From: Tardiphaga sp. | Lineage (GTDB): Bacteria > Pseudomonadota > Alphaproteobacteria > Rhizobiales > Xanthobacteraceae | Direction: 5' to 3' | DNA length: 42,883 bases | Assembly (NCBI GenBank): GCA_014377915.1 | Contig: JACMOT010000249.1 | Coordinates: forward strand, 1 to 42,883 | Notes under the pieces: generated by a model | The model's database searches: none | What the model was told of the DNA's origin: nothing | The model's input: only the letters and a program-made list of their open reading frames with translations | Shown here: in pieces, positions 1 to 9,455 of the stretch | How the letters are laid out: every line of letters begins with the position of its first letter | Numbering within the stretch: the stretch's first letter is position 1 | Translations under genes and position numbers: made by a program

Positions 1-2
1 CC

Positions 3-491
3 GCTGCCTGGTCGCAGACGCCGCCGCCCGCGTCAAAATCGATGATCATCCAGGTTGCCCCAGCTCCGGCCCCTGCGGCGAGCCTGGTGGCGCCGCCGCC
101 CGCGGTGCCACCAGCCCCGCCGGAAGCGGCGGCCGCGCCGGAGCTGCCTTCCGAAAATCCGGGTCTGCTCAACGAAATCGGCAGGATGTTCAAGGACTCG
201 AAGTCGATCCTGACGCTACCGTCGTTCAAGGGCTTCGGCGAGAGTACCGACAGCCTGCGGCTGAACTCGATCGTGAAAGGCCGGGTCGCCTGTCCGCGCG
301 CGCCAAACGGCGCTCCGGATTGCAAGGCGGCGTCCGACCGGCTGTGCCAAAGCAAGGGCTTCAAGGAAGGTAAAAGCCTTGATACCGACGCGGCGCAAAG
401 CTGTTCGGCCAAGGCGATGATGCCGGGTTACAAGCAGGAAGAGGGCGACTGCACGACCGTCAATTACGTCACCCAGGCGCTCTGTCAGTAA
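3..491 (+). CDS. Hypothetical protein, 5' end outside window
   Basis: The reading frame is open from the left edge, so the true start probably lies upstream; an internal ATG at 42 is the first in the window. The visible part begins with a Pro/Ala-rich low-complexity stretch, then a region beginning NEIGRMFKDSKS, then a C-terminal part with five cysteines ending in TQALCQ. The composition suggests an exported or cell-envelope protein with disulfides, but the N-terminus is missing so a signal peptide cannot be checked. No family was recognised. It ends about 140 bp before the next gene on the same strand. Confidence 0.6.
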   Translation, partial: AAWSQTPPPASKSMIIQVAPAPAPAASLVAPPPAVPPAPPEAAAAPELPSENPGLLNEIGRMFKDSKSILTLPSFKGFGESTDSLRLNSIVKGRVACPRAPNGAPDCKAASDRLCQSKGFKEGKSLDTDAAQSCSAKAMMPGYKQEEGDCTTVNYVTQALCQ

Positions 492-632
492 CCTGCTTTC
501 GGTCAGTCGGTTTTTCTGCCGCCGCGCAATTGCCATCGCACTATTGCTTCTGGCATCGTCCGGCCGCCCAAGAGGCGATCGCGCGTCAGTGTAATGACGT
601 GGCGTATCAAGAAAAGAAGCAGAGGAATTCCC

Positions 633-1601
633 ATGTCGATGCCTGCCCTGTTCAAGAACCGCCTGTCGATCCCGGTGATCGGTTCGCCGCTGTTCATCAT
701 TTCGGTCCCTGAGTTGGTGATCGCGCAGTGCAAGGCCGGCATTGTCGGGTCGTTTCCGGCGCTCAATGCGCGTCCCGCGGCGCTGCTCGACGAATGGCTG
801 GTGCGCATCAAGGAAGAACTCGCGGCCCACGACAAGGCGCATCCTGACCGGTTGTCGGCGCCGTTCGCCGTCAACCAGATCGTGCACAAGTCGAACAATC
901 GGCTCGATCAGGACATGGCGCTTTGCGAGAAGCACAAGGTGCCGATGATGATTACCTCGCTGGGCGCGCGCGAGGAGTTGAACCAGGCCGCGCATCGCTG
1001 GGGCGGCATCGTGTTTCACGATGTCATCAACCAGCGCTTCGCCCACAAGGCGATCGAAAAGGGCGCCGATGGCCTCATTCTGGTTTCGGCCGGCGCCGGC
1101 GGCCATGCCGGTGAAATCTCGCCGCTGGCGTTTGTCGCAGAGACAAGGCAGTGGTTCGATGGCCCGGTGGCGTTGTCCGGCGCTATCGCCAATGGTCGTG
1201 CGGTCCGTGCCGCGCGCGGGCTCGGCGCCGATTTTGCCTATATCGGCTCGGCCTTCATCGCCACCACCGAGGCCAATGCAGTGCCCGGCTACAAGGACAT
1301 GATCGCCGCCTCGACGGCGGAGGACATCGTCTATTCCAACCTGTTTACCGGCGTGCATGGCAACTATCTTAAGCCGTCGATCGTCGCCGCCGGCATGGAC
1401 CCGGACAATCTGCCGGAGTCCGATCCCACCAAGATGAACTTTGGCACCGACGCCGCCGGCGACCGCGCCAAGCCAAAGGCCTGGAAGGAAATCTGGGGCA
1501 GCGGCCAGGGCGTCGGCAGCATCGACAAGGTCGTGCCGGCGGCCGAACTGATCGCCCGCTTCAAGAAGGAATATGACGAGGCGATCGATCCGCCGCTGTA
1601 G
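633..1601 (+). CDS. Nitronate monooxygenase (2-nitropropane dioxygenase family)
   Basis: A 322-residue FMN-dependent TIM-barrel enzyme expected to oxidise alkyl nitronates to carbonyl compounds and nitrite in the cytoplasm. Family signs are the N-terminal LSIPVIGSPLFIIS strand, the central segment HDVINQRFAHKAIEKGADG, and the flavin phosphate loop SAGAGGHAGEISPL, followed by GLGADFAYIGSAFIATTEA typical of the barrel's last strands. The ATG at 633 is chosen over an in-frame ATG at 594 because AGAGG lies just before it and family proteins start near this point. It is monocistronic as far as visible. The substrate is unknown, and many family members are annotated only by homology. Confidence 0.9.
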   Translation: MSMPALFKNRLSIPVIGSPLFIISVPELVIAQCKAGIVGSFPALNARPAALLDEWLVRIKEELAAHDKAHPDRLSAPFAVNQIVHKSNNRLDQDMALCEKHKVPMMITSLGAREELNQAAHRWGGIVFHDVINQRFAHKAIEKGADGLILVSAGAGGHAGEISPLAFVAETRQWFDGPVALSGAIANGRAVRAARGLGADFAYIGSAFIATTEANAVPGYKDMIAASTAEDIVYSNLFTGVHGNYLKPSIVAAGMDPDNLPESDPTKMNFGTDAAGDRAKPKAWKEIWGSGQGVGSIDKVVPAAELIARFKKEYDEAIDPPL

Positions 1602-1620
1602 TTGATGCCACGCGCTGCCC

Positions 1621-1760
1621 TTTCTTCCCTCTTCCCTTGTGAGAGAAGGTGGACGCGCGTTAGCGCGGCTGGATGAGGGGTAGTGTTCTTGCACAGTCCC
1701 GCATCCGACGCGGATCTCGTCCGCGTCACTTTCTCCCACAAGCGGAGAAGGAAGCAAGAA
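1621..1760. repeat. Intergenic palindromic repeat element
   Basis: Two arms resembling CTTCTCC(G)CTTGTGGGAGAA occur in inverted orientation at about 1621-1656 and 1715-1760. Between them are the smaller dyads CGCGTTAGCGCG and GACGCGGATCTCGTCCGCGTC. Elements of this build, including the phrase GGCTGGATGAGGGG, are common between genes in Bradyrhizobium-like genomes. It fills the gap between the nitronate monooxygenase and thioesterase genes and could fold as RNA. Confidence 0.7.
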
Positions 1761-1775
1761 AGCGAACTTCTCCCG

Positions 1776-2552
1776 ATGGACTTCATCTATCGCCTTGATG
1801 GGCATCATGTCATCACCACGCCGCACGCCGCCGGTCCATGGAACGCCACCATGCAGCATGGCTCGGCGCCCTCGGCGTTGGTAACCTATCTCGCCGAGCA
1901 GATGCCGACCGTGAGCCCGATGCGGATTGTGCGCGTCACCATCGATCTGCTGCGACCGGTGCCGGTGGCGCCGCTGACATTCGAGACCGAAATTCTGCGC
2001 GAGGGGCGCAAGATCCAGTTGTGCGGCATCCGGCTACTCGCCAATGGCGTCGTCGTCGCGCGCGCCAGCGTGCTGAAAATCCGGATCGAGCCGCAGCCAT
2101 TGCCGGCCGAAATCGCCGATCCGCCGCTCGAACTGCCAGGACCCGAGCAAGGGCAGCCGCTTGGCCGAAGGGCGAACAATGCCTTCATGAGCGGCCTCTC
2201 GACCTGCGTGGTGCGCGGCGGATTAATGAAGTCCGGGCCGGGCGCGATCTGGTACCGGCTCGACCGCGCGATGATCGAGGGGTCGGTGACCTCGCAGGTG
2301 ATGCGCGCCGTGGTCGCCGCCGATTTCAGCAACGGCACCTCGGCTGCGCTGTCGTTCAACGACTGGACGTTCCTCAATGCCGACCTCACGGTCAGCCTGT
2401 CCCGACCCCCGGTCGGTGACTGGATTCTGCTGGATTCGGAAAGCTGGATCGGCCCGGACGGCGCCGGGCTGGCGGCCTCGAAGCTAGCCGATATCAACGG
2501 CTATTTTGGCCGTGCGGTGCAGAGCCTGGTGATTGAAAAGCGCCAATCCTAA
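1776..2552 (+). CDS. Thioesterase-like (hotdog-fold) family protein
   Basis: A 258-residue protein resembling the TesB-like/4HBT_3 group of acyl-CoA thioesterases. The N-terminal half has the pattern of a substrate-binding hotdog: a glycine/serine helix start MQHGSAPSALVTYLAEQM, then strands RIVRVTIDLLRPVPVAPLTF. The C-terminal half carries VVAADFSNGTSAALSF and WTFLNADLTVSLSRPPVGDW, as in the second hotdog of the family. The ATG at 1776 is preferred because the longer frame from 1683 runs inside the palindromic repeat. The likely role is hydrolysis of acyl-CoA esters in lipid catabolism; the substrate cannot be told. Confidence 0.75.
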   Translation: MDFIYRLDGHHVITTPHAAGPWNATMQHGSAPSALVTYLAEQMPTVSPMRIVRVTIDLLRPVPVAPLTFETEILREGRKIQLCGIRLLANGVVVARASVLKIRIEPQPLPAEIADPPLELPGPEQGQPLGRRANNAFMSGLSTCVVRGGLMKSGPGAIWYRLDRAMIEGSVTSQVMRAVVAADFSNGTSAALSFNDWTFLNADLTVSLSRPPVGDWILLDSESWIGPDGAGLAASKLADINGYFGRAVQSLVIEKRQS

Positions 2553-2589
2553 AGTGCGTTATCGGACATGAAATTTCCTTTTGGGGCCG

Positions 2590-2614
2590 GGAACCAGTTG
2601 ATAATGCGCTGGTT
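2590..2614 (+). promoter_or_regulatory. EcfG-type (general stress sigma) promoter candidate
   Basis: GGAAC at 2590-2594 is followed after 16 bp by GGTT at 2611-2614, close to the GGAAC-N16/17-CGTT consensus of the alphaproteobacterial general stress sigma factor. It lies 20 bp before the kaiC-like start codon, a workable distance. It rests on motif match only. Confidence 0.4.
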
Positions 2615-2634
2615 ATTGGCGGTCAGGGGGCCGT

Positions 2635-4131
2635 ATGAGTTCGACGGATTTACTATCGGAAAAAGCTGGAACCGGAATCTGGGGATTGGACAACATCCTC
2701 GCCGGCGGTTTTTCGCGCGGTCATGTCTTTCTCGTGGAAGGTGCCCCCGGCACCGGCAAGACGACTGTTGCCCTGCAGTTCCTGATCGAAGGCGCGCGGG
2801 CCGGTGAAAAGGGCCTCTATATCACGCTGTCGGAGACCGAGGCCGAGCTGCGCGATGGTGCGGCCTCCCATGGCTGGACGTTGGGTGACGGCATCGAGGT
2901 GTTCGAACTGTTGCCGCCGGAAAGCCTGCTGGATTCCGATCAGCAGCAGAGCCTGCTCTATTCGTCGGATCTCGAACTTGGTGAAACTACCAAGCAGATA
3001 TTCGAGGCGGTCGAGCGGGCCCAGCCCGCCCGCGTCGTGCTCGACAGCCTTTCGGAAATCCGGTTGCTTGCACAGAGTTCGCTGCGCTACCGCCGGCAGA
3101 TTCTGGCCATCAAGCATTACTTTGCCAAATTCGGCACCACCGTGATGCTGCTTGACGATTTGACGGCGGAAGTCGCCGACAAGACCGTCCACAGCGTGGC
3201 GCATGGCGTGCTGCGGCTGGAGGAACTGGCCCCGGCCTATGGCGCCGAGCGGCGCCGTGCCCGCGTCATCAAATATCGCGGCGTGAGATTTCGCGGCGGC
3301 TATCACGACGCCACCATCACCAAAGGTGGCCTCAACGTGTTTCCGCGACTGGTCGCGTCCGAGCATCGCAGCGATCTCGTTCGAATTACTAAATCGAGTG
3401 GTGTCGCGGAGCTCGATAAATTGCTGGGCGGTGGTATCGAGTCCGGCTCCAGCACCCTGGTACTCGGTCCGGCCGGCACAGGAAAGTCGCTGGTGTCCAT
3501 TGTCAACGTGGTTGCCGCCGCGAAGCGCGGGGAAACCGCGGCCATGTTCGTGTTCGACGAAGAGCTTGGCCTGCTGTTTGATCGTATGAAGAATCTGGGT
3601 ATCAACCTTCCGGAAATGCAGAAGAGTGGCAGGCTGTTCGTCGAGCAGGTCGATGCCGCCGAATTATCACCCGGCGAATTTGCCCACCGCGTCCGTCGGC
3701 GGATCGATGAGCATGGCATCAGGACCGTGGTGATCGACAGCCTGAACGGTTACCAGGCCGCGATGCCGGAAGAGAATTCGCTGATTCTGCACATGCATGA
3801 ATTGCTTCAATATCTCAACCGCAGGGGGGCCGCGACCTTCATGACGGTGGCGCAGCACGGGCTAGTCGGCGACATGAAAGCGCCGATCGATGTGACCTAT
3901 CTGGCCGATACCGTCATCCTGCTGCGCTATTTCGAAGCGTCCGGCAATGTACGCCGCGCGGTTTCGGTCATCAAGAAGCGCACCGGAACCCATGAGCCCA
4001 CCATTCGAGAGTACCGGATCGACGGTCGCGGCCTCACCATCGGCGCACCTTTGGTCGAATTCCAGGGCGTGCTGCGTGGCGTGCCGATCTACAATGGCGT
4101 CAGCGCGCTGCTCGAGGAAATGACCCCGTGA
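2635..4131 (+). CDS. KaiC-like double RecA-fold ATPase
   Basis: A 498-residue protein with two KaiC domains. Domain 1 starts near residue 12 (GTGIWGLDNILAGG) with Walker A GAPGTGKT at about 36-43. Domain 2 has VAELDKLLGGGIESGS and Walker A GPAGTGKS at about 278-285, followed by VVIDSLNGYQAAMPEE for its Walker B region. Cyanobacterial KaiC (about 519 aa) is the clock ATPase/kinase. In non-cyanobacterial bacteria such proteins occur without a full clock and are usually tied to stress signalling. No kaiA or kaiB is visible here. The ATG is preceded by AGGGGG, and the last codons overlap the next gene by 4 bp, so it is probably a partner of that histidine kinase. Confidence 0.9.
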   Translation: MSSTDLLSEKAGTGIWGLDNILAGGFSRGHVFLVEGAPGTGKTTVALQFLIEGARAGEKGLYITLSETEAELRDGAASHGWTLGDGIEVFELLPPESLLDSDQQQSLLYSSDLELGETTKQIFEAVERAQPARVVLDSLSEIRLLAQSSLRYRRQILAIKHYFAKFGTTVMLLDDLTAEVADKTVHSVAHGVLRLEELAPAYGAERRRARVIKYRGVRFRGGYHDATITKGGLNVFPRLVASEHRSDLVRITKSSGVAELDKLLGGGIESGSSTLVLGPAGTGKSLVSIVNVVAAAKRGETAAMFVFDEELGLLFDRMKNLGINLPEMQKSGRLFVEQVDAAELSPGEFAHRVRRRIDEHGIRTVVIDSLNGYQAAMPEENSLILHMHELLQYLNRRGAATFMTVAQHGLVGDMKAPIDVTYLADTVILLRYFEASGNVRRAVSVIKKRTGTHEPTIREYRIDGRGLTIGAPLVEFQGVLRGVPIYNGVSALLEEMTP

Positions 4132-6185
4132 AACCGGGCCTCTCGTCCGAACGCGCTGTCATTCTCGCCCCGAATGGTCGCGATGCCGCGGTTGCGGAAG
4201 CGCTAATTCGCGAAGCGGGCTATTATGCCCAGGCTTGTCCGGATTTTACCGCGCTGGCGCGGGAGATCGAGGGCGGCGCCGGCGTCGCCGTGATCGCCGA
4301 CGAGGCGATCAAGACCGTCGACCTGCGCGGCCTTGGCCAATGGCTGCATGATCAGCCGTCCTGGTCGGATTTTCCGATCGTGCTGCTGACGCATCGGGGT
4401 GGCGGCCCCGAGCGCAACCCCGATGCGGCGCGGCTGGGGCAATTGCTCGGCAACGTCACCTTCATCGAGCGCCCGTTTCATCCGACGACCTTGATCTCGG
4501 TGGTCGGCTCCGCGGTGCGCGGCCGCCGCCGGCAATACCAGACCCGCGCCATTCTCGAGAACCTCAGCGAGAGCGAAGGCCTGCTGCAGACTGCGCTGAA
4601 CGCCGGGCGTCTTGGCGCGTTGGAATTGCACTTGCCTGGCCTGGAGTTGGAAGTGTCGGACACCTGCAAGTCGTTTTTTGGCCGGCGCTCCGATGATCCT
4701 TTCACGTTCGAGGATCTGCAGGGCTCGATCCATCCCGATGATCGCGAGCGCCGCCAGCAGGCGCTGGATGCCACGCTGCAGCGCGGAGCCGACTACAATG
4801 TCGAATACCGCAGCATCTGGCCGGATGGTTCGGTGCACTGGATCGAGACGCGTGCGCGAATGGTGCGCGGGCCCGATGGCAGATTCAAGTCGCTGGTGGG
4901 AGTGAGCGTCGATATCAGCGCGCGCAAAACGGCGGATATCGAACGCGATAATCTGCTTGACCAGTTGACGGCGGAGCGAACCGCGCTGGCCGAACTGACG
5001 GCTAATCTGGAGCAGCGCGTCGGCGAGCGGACGTCCGACCTGATGAAGGAAGTCGCGGCCCGCGAGCGCGCGCAGGAACAGCTTCGACAGGCTCAGAAGA
5101 TGGAGACGATCGGCCAGCTCACCGGTGGCGTCGCCCACGATTTCAATAATCTGCTGATGGCGGTGATGGGCAATCTGGAATTACTGCGCAAGCGCATCCC
5201 GGAAGATCCGCGGCTGCACCGCCTGATCGATGGCGCGCTGCAGGGGGCCGAGCGCGGGGCTTCGCTGACGCAGCGACTGCTGGCCTTTGCGCGCCAGCAG
5301 GATCTCAAGGCCGTGGCGGTCGATCTTGGCGGACTCGTGCGCGGCATGATCGACTTGCTGGAGCGGTCGCTTGGTCCGCGCGTGGCGCTGCGTCTCGACA
5401 TTCCCGACGACCTGCCGCCCGCGCGGATCGACGCCAACCAGCTCGAACTGGCGATTCTGAATCTCGCCATCAATGCGCGCGACGCGATGCAGGATGGCGG
5501 CTCCATCGATATCAGGATCAGACGACACAGGGCGAACGACGGCGATGTGGCGCTGAAGCCTGGCGACTATCTGAAAGTATCCCTGATCGACAATGGCGGC
5601 GGCATGTCGGCTGAAACGCTGACAAAGGCAATCGAGCCGTTCTTCTCCACCAAGCCGGTGGGCAAGGGCACCGGTCTCGGGCTGTCCATGGTGCATGGCT
5701 TGGCGGTGCAACTCGGCGGCACGCTCGAACTGTCCAGTTTGATCGGTAGCGGCACCACGGCGACGCTGGTGCTGCCGGTCACCACCACGGCGCCGGAAGC
5801 GATCGGCATCATGGATCCGGTGCGGCGTGCCGCGCGATCCGCCATCATCCTGTTTGTCGACGACGACCCGCTGATCGCCATGTCGACCATGGAAATGCTC
5901 GAAGATCTTGGTCATCGGGTGATCGCGGCCAATTCCGGCCGCCATGCGCTGGATATTCTGAACAGCGCACAGCCGCTCGACCTGATGATGACCGATCATG
6001 TCATGCCGGGCATGACCGGCATCGAATTGGCCGCGGCTTCGCGCGCGGTACGGCCGTCGCTGCCGATCTTGCTCGCCACCGGCTACGCCGAGTTGCCGGA
6101 GGGCGCCCAGCTCGATCTCCCGCGGCTGGCCAAGCCGTATCACCAGGACCAGCTCCGCGATCGGCTCGATCAGCTTCTGGGGTGA
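4128..6185 (+). CDS. Hybrid sensor histidine kinase with PAS and receiver domains
   Basis: A 685-residue cytoplasmic kinase with no membrane segment. Order: a receiver-like N-terminal domain (about 10-145) lacking an obvious phosphorylation pocket; a PAS_3 domain (about 154-266, HPDDRERRQQAL and EYRSIWPDGSVHWIETR); a coiled coil (268-325); HisKA with VAHDFNNLL, phospho-acceptor His337; HATPase with N-box NLAINARDAM (about 445) and G-box GKGTGLGLSMV (about 514); and a C-terminal receiver with DDD near its start and phospho-acceptor Asp623 in MMTDHVMPG. The start is GTG, overlapping the TGA of the KaiC-like gene, which implies translational coupling. The probable role is a kinase acting with, or read out by, the KaiC-like protein; the signal is unknown. 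Confidence 0.9.
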   Translation: MKPGLSSERAVILAPNGRDAAVAEALIREAGYYAQACPDFTALAREIEGGAGVAVIADEAIKTVDLRGLGQWLHDQPSWSDFPIVLLTHRGGGPERNPDAARLGQLLGNVTFIERPFHPTTLISVVGSAVRGRRRQYQTRAILENLSESEGLLQTALNAGRLGALELHLPGLELEVSDTCKSFFGRRSDDPFTFEDLQGSIHPDDRERRQQALDATLQRGADYNVEYRSIWPDGSVHWIETRARMVRGPDGRFKSLVGVSVDISARKTADIERDNLLDQLTAERTALAELTANLEQRVGERTSDLMKEVAARERAQEQLRQAQKMETIGQLTGGVAHDFNNLLMAVMGNLELLRKRIPEDPRLHRLIDGALQGAERGASLTQRLLAFARQQDLKAVAVDLGGLVRGMIDLLERSLGPRVALRLDIPDDLPPARIDANQLELAILNLAINARDAMQDGGSIDIRIRRHRANDGDVALKPGDYLKVSLIDNGGGMSAETLTKAIEPFFSTKPVGKGTGLGLSMVHGLAVQLGGTLELSSLIGSGTTATLVLPVTTTAPEAIGIMDPVRRAARSAIILFVDDDPLIAMSTMEMLEDLGHRVIAANSGRHALDILNSAQPLDLMMTDHVMPGMTGIELAAASRAVRPSLPILLATGYAELPEGAQLDLPRLAKPYHQDQLRDRLDQLLG

Positions 6186-6270
6186 GGTTGCGCCGTCGAT
6201 TAACCCGGAATTAACCATGACGGGCGGAACATCGTGGCGCAGGAATCCACCAGCGCCCGGGGACGTCCAG

Positions 6271-6519
6271 ATGGACACAGTGACCAGTTTCGCCAAGACG
6301 CCAGCCACGATCGAGGAAATCCGGACGCGCGTCGCCATGGCTTTTGGACGGCACCGGTTGTGTCGCGAGGTCGAGTTCGACGTGGTGCGAACCTCGCGCG
6401 CCGGCAAAGGCGCGAACTGGACGATCACAATGCAGTCGGTACCGCCGGAGGCGCTGTGGGAAGCCTCCGATATCGTTTCTGACATCCAGGAAGCCTACGT
6501 ACTGGCCGTCGCCGCCTGA
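6271..6519 (+). CDS. Small conserved-looking hypothetical protein
   Basis: An 82-residue soluble protein beginning MDTVTSFAKTPATIEEIRTRV, with a mixed alpha/beta pattern (EVEFDVVRTSRAGKGANWTITM) and an acidic C-terminal helix EASDIVSDIQEAYVLAVAA. ATG 6271 is chosen over 6217 because the extra 18 residues are Pro/Arg-rich and look like translated leader. It sits 85 bp after the histidine kinase on the same strand. No function is assigned. Confidence 0.55.
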   Translation: MDTVTSFAKTPATIEEIRTRVAMAFGRHRLCREVEFDVVRTSRAGKGANWTITMQSVPPEALWEASDIVSDIQEAYVLAVAA

Positions 6520-6618
6520 GCGCCGTCGCTTGGCTGCCGGAATGGCATGGTTAAGCCTTAATTATTCTCCATTTGTCGGGACGATGAACCGGAGTTCGTC
6601 GGCGCAACGGAGACTGGC

Positions 6619-7281
6619 TTGACGCGTACCCTGACCCTTCTGGCGATTGGATGCTTGCTGGTGGTCGGCGTGGCCATCTTCAGCGTCGTCGGTCACGACA
6701 GCGTGTCGCGATCCGTGTTCGATCCCAGCGCCGACAGTTCGATCGCGGTGTCGCGGGGACCGGTGGCCAACCGGCAGGGCAAGACGGATAAGTGGTCCGG
6801 CGGGAATGCGGTTGCGGCGCTCGAACCCTCCCGCCCCGACGCCTGGAACGAACCCTTGCGCCAGGCCTTTGCCGCCGATAGCCCGCTTGGGACCAGCGCG
6901 CCGCCGCAACTGTCACCGGGCACGATTCCGTCGCAGCCATCGGGCAAGCAAAAGACCGGCAAGTCGGGGCAGAAAACCTACACCTTGCTCAGCGACGCGC
7001 AGATCGCCGCCATCAAGGGCCGGCTCAATCTCACGGCGACGCAGGAACAGCACTGGCCCGGCGTCGAAACCGCGTTGCGCGCGGTGGCGCAAAAAATCCA
7101 CGAGACCAAACAGGCCAATCCCGCCGCCGGCAGCCCTCCGATCGATCCGGCGAGCTCCGAGGTGCAGCAGTTGAAATCCGCCGCGATGCCGCTGCTGTTC
7201 CAGTTGCGCGAGGATCAGAAGCGCGAAGTCCGCGCTCTGGCCCGCATCATCGGACTGGAATCAGTGGCATCGGCGATCTGA
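6619..7281 (+). CDS. Membrane-anchored hypothetical protein with LTxxQ-type motif
   Basis: A 220-residue protein starting at TTG with CGGAGA upstream. Residues 2-25 (LTLLAIGCLLVVGVAIFSVVG) form a signal anchor. A Pro/Ser/Lys-rich linker of about 100 residues follows, then a helical domain starting LSDAQIAAIKGRLNLTATQEQHW, with LTATQ matching the LTxxQ motif of Spy/CpxP-like periplasmic proteins, and ending LREDQKREVRALARIIGL. The helical domain is probably periplasmic. A chaperone or stress-sensing role would fit that fold but is only inferred. Confidence 0.65.
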   Translation: MTRTLTLLAIGCLLVVGVAIFSVVGHDSVSRSVFDPSADSSIAVSRGPVANRQGKTDKWSGGNAVAALEPSRPDAWNEPLRQAFAADSPLGTSAPPQLSPGTIPSQPSGKQKTGKSGQKTYTLLSDAQIAAIKGRLNLTATQEQHWPGVETALRAVAQKIHETKQANPAAGSPPIDPASSEVQQLKSAAMPLLFQLREDQKREVRALARIIGLESVASAI

Positions 7282-7293
7282 TCCCGACGAACG

Positions 7294-8307
7294 TCAGGCA
7301 ATCTCGACCAGTGGCGAGCGCTCGACGGCCGCGTTGGCCTTCGCGATCAGCTCGTATGAATGCAGTCGTGCAGGGTGGTCATAGATGTCCGACACGATCA
7401 TCAGCTCATCGGCGCCGGTTTCGGCCACCAGCGACTTCATGCCGGCCTGTACGGTCTCCGGCGATCCGACGATCGAGCGCGCCAGCATACGCATTGCCTG
7501 CGCCTTCTCCGCGCCGGACCAGTAGGTCTCGATGTCGTCGATCGGCGGCTGGCTGAGGCCACGGGTGCCGCGGAACATGTTGGTGAACGACATCTGCTGC
7601 GTCGTCGCCAGCCGGCGGGCTTCCTTGTCGGTGTCGGCGGCGATGATGTTGACGCCCACCATGGCGTGCGGCCTGGCCAGTTGCTCCGACGGCTCGAAGC
7701 GCTCGCGGTAGATCTGCAGGGCCTGCATCAGTTGTTCCGGTGCGAAATGCGAGGCGAAGGCATAGGGCAGGCCGAGCGCGGCGGCGAGTTGCGCGCCATA
7801 GGTGCTGGACCCCAGGATCCACAGCGGCACGTCGGTGCCGGCAGCCGGCACAGCCTGGATGTTCTGGTTGGGGCCGGCGGGGGCGAAGAACGCCTGCAGT
7901 TCCATCACGTCCTGCGGGAAATTATCCGAACTGGTCAGCGTCCGCCGCAAGGCGCGCACCGTGATTTGGTCCGTGCCCGGGGCGCGGCCGAGCCCGAGAT
8001 CGATGCGGCCGGGATATAGCCGCGCCAGCGTGCCGAACTGTTCGGCGATAATGATCGGGGCGTGGTTCGGCAACATGATGCCGCCGGCGCCAACGCGGAT
8101 GGTTTTGGTGCCCGCGGCAATATGGCTGACCACGATCGAGGTCGCGGCGCTTGCGATGCCGGCCATGTTGTGGTGCTCCGCCACCCAGAACCGGCCAAAG
8201 CCCCATTGTTCGGCATGGGCGGCGAGATCCCGTGCATTGTCGAGCGCGCCACGCGCATCGGTTTCCTGGGTCACGCGGACGAGGTCGAGAATCGAAAGGG
8301 CGGTCAT
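7294..8307 (-). CDS. LLM-class flavin-dependent oxidoreductase
   Basis: A 337-residue bacterial-luciferase-like monooxygenase using reduced FMN. It carries [11 protein letters not shown] at the N-terminus, the motif [46 protein letters not shown], and [15 protein letters not shown], all hallmarks of the MsnO8-type LLM group. The ATG at 8307 is preceded by AGGAG and starts at the usual family position; a longer frame to 8376 has no ribosome site. It runs convergently to the preceding gene with a 12 bp gap. The substrate is not predictable. Confidence 0.9.
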   Translation of the reverse strand: MTALSILDLVRVTQETDARGALDNARDLAAHAEQWGFGRFWVAEHHNMAGIASAATSIVVSHIAAGTKTIRVGAGGIMLPNHAPIIIAEQFGTLARLYPGRIDLGLGRAPGTDQITVRALRRTLTSSDNFPQDVMELQAFFAPAGPNQNIQAVPAAGTDVPLWILGSSTYGAQLAAALGLPYAFASHFAPEQLMQALQIYRERFEPSEQLARPHAMVGVNIIAADTDKEARRLATTQQMSFTNMFRGTRGLSQPPIDDIETYWSGAEKAQAMRMLARSIVGSPETVQAGMKSLVAETGADELMIVSDIYDHPARLHSYELIAKANAAVERSPLVEIA

Positions 8308-8429
8308 GCGCGTACTCCTGCTGCCCCTACCATTTAGGAACGCAGCGGCATGGACGCCAGCCTTTCCGGAGCACATGGCTGGCGCGCGTCTTCGCTCGCG
8401 TTCGCCGCGCCCTTAGAATCGGCATGCAA

Positions 8430-9455
8430 TCAGTCAGGCAGCATTCCCAAACGGACGCAGTTCCGGCCTTCGCGCTTGGCCTGATAGAGCGCGGTATCGG
8501 CACGGGCACTCCATTCCAGCAGCTTTTCGCCGGGGTCGTAGCAGGAGATGCCGATCGATACCGTGACGCCGGGGATCGGCTGCTGCGAGGTGCCGCAGAG
8601 CGCCTTGTGCTTTTCAAAGGCGATGCGGATATACTCGCCCACCTTGGCGGCGCCCTCGATCGGCGTGCGCGGCAAGATGATGGCGAACTCCTCGCCGCCA
8701 TAGCGCGCGGCGCGATCCTGGCCGCGAACATGCTGCTGGATCGTGGTGGCCACGAACTGCAGCACCTGGTCGCCGACCGGATGACCATAGGTGTCGTTGA
8801 CGTGCTTGAAGTGATCGACGTCGAGAATCATCAGGCAAAGGTCCTCACCGGTGTTCATCGCCTCGCCGGCCAGTTCGTTGAGGTTGGCATCGAACGAGCG
8901 ACGGTTGGAGATGCCGGTCAGGGCATCGATGGTGGCTTCGCGCCTTGCGTCGTCCAGCGTGCGCTCCAGCGCCTCGATCTTCTCCGCCGAACGCCGCATC
9001 CGGATGCCGAGGTGGTCGCTGCGCTTGGCCATTTCGCTGGTCTCGTTGATCAGATGCTCCAGCATTCTCGTCAGGTTGCTGAAGCTCGTCTTCTCCGTCC
9101 GGGCAATCTCGTCCACGAGCGGGATGCGGAGGTTGTCCTCGGCGCTGGCAACATCCAGTAGATCCAGAACCTCCTGCGCGGCTTCCATCACCTGCAGCGA
9201 GGTCTGCCGAAGCACCTGCTGCTCTTCCGTGGTGGAGAAGAAACTGTTGTGCAATTCCTTCAGGGCGGCGCCGTCGAAGCCGCGCCGGTTCGAGATCACG
9301 ATATCAATTGTGCGCTGAAGATTAGGATTCTTTCCGGAATGGTATTCATACCAGATAGCGAAATTGTCGGGGGTTGGCGAGATGGCGTAAGTACCCATGG
9401 ATGCCATCGCTGCTTCCGCAATCGGATCGATGGCCTCGGAATTCTCAAATGTCAT
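8430..9455 (-). CDS. Diguanylate cyclase (GGDEF domain)
   Basis: A 341-residue cytoplasmic protein. The N-terminal half is helical (PTPDNFAIWYEYHSGKNP onwards, then a coiled coil to about residue 165) and may sense or dimerise. The C-terminal GGDEF domain has the active site RYGGEEF near residue 252, so synthesis of c-di-GMP from GTP is expected. The inhibitory I-site RGQD lies five residues before GGEEF, so product feedback is likely. No EAL domain is present. The ATG at 9455 has GGAGCTGGAA upstream. c-di-GMP usually governs motility versus attachment, but no link to the gas vesicle genes can be shown. Confidence 0.92.
   Translation of the reverse strand: MTFENSEAIDPIAEAAMASMGTYAISPTPDNFAIWYEYHSGKNPNLQRTIDIVISNRRGFDGAALKELHNSFFSTTEEQQVLRQTSLQVMEAAQEVLDLLDVASAEDNLRIPLVDEIARTEKTSFSNLTRMLEHLINETSEMAKRSDHLGIRMRRSAEKIEALERTLDDARREATIDALTGISNRRSFDANLNELAGEAMNTGEDLCLMILDVDHFKHVNDTYGHPVGDQVLQFVATTIQQHVRGQDRAARYGGEEFAIILPRTPIEGAAKVGEYIRIAFEKHKALCGTSQQPIPGVTVSIGISCYDPGEKLLEWSARADTALYQAKREGRNCVRLGMLPD

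Noticed and set aside
216..1859. Long minus-strand open frame over the nitronate monooxygenase gene
   Set aside because: Arg/Gly-rich antisense translation with no family features; the plus-strand enzyme is clear.
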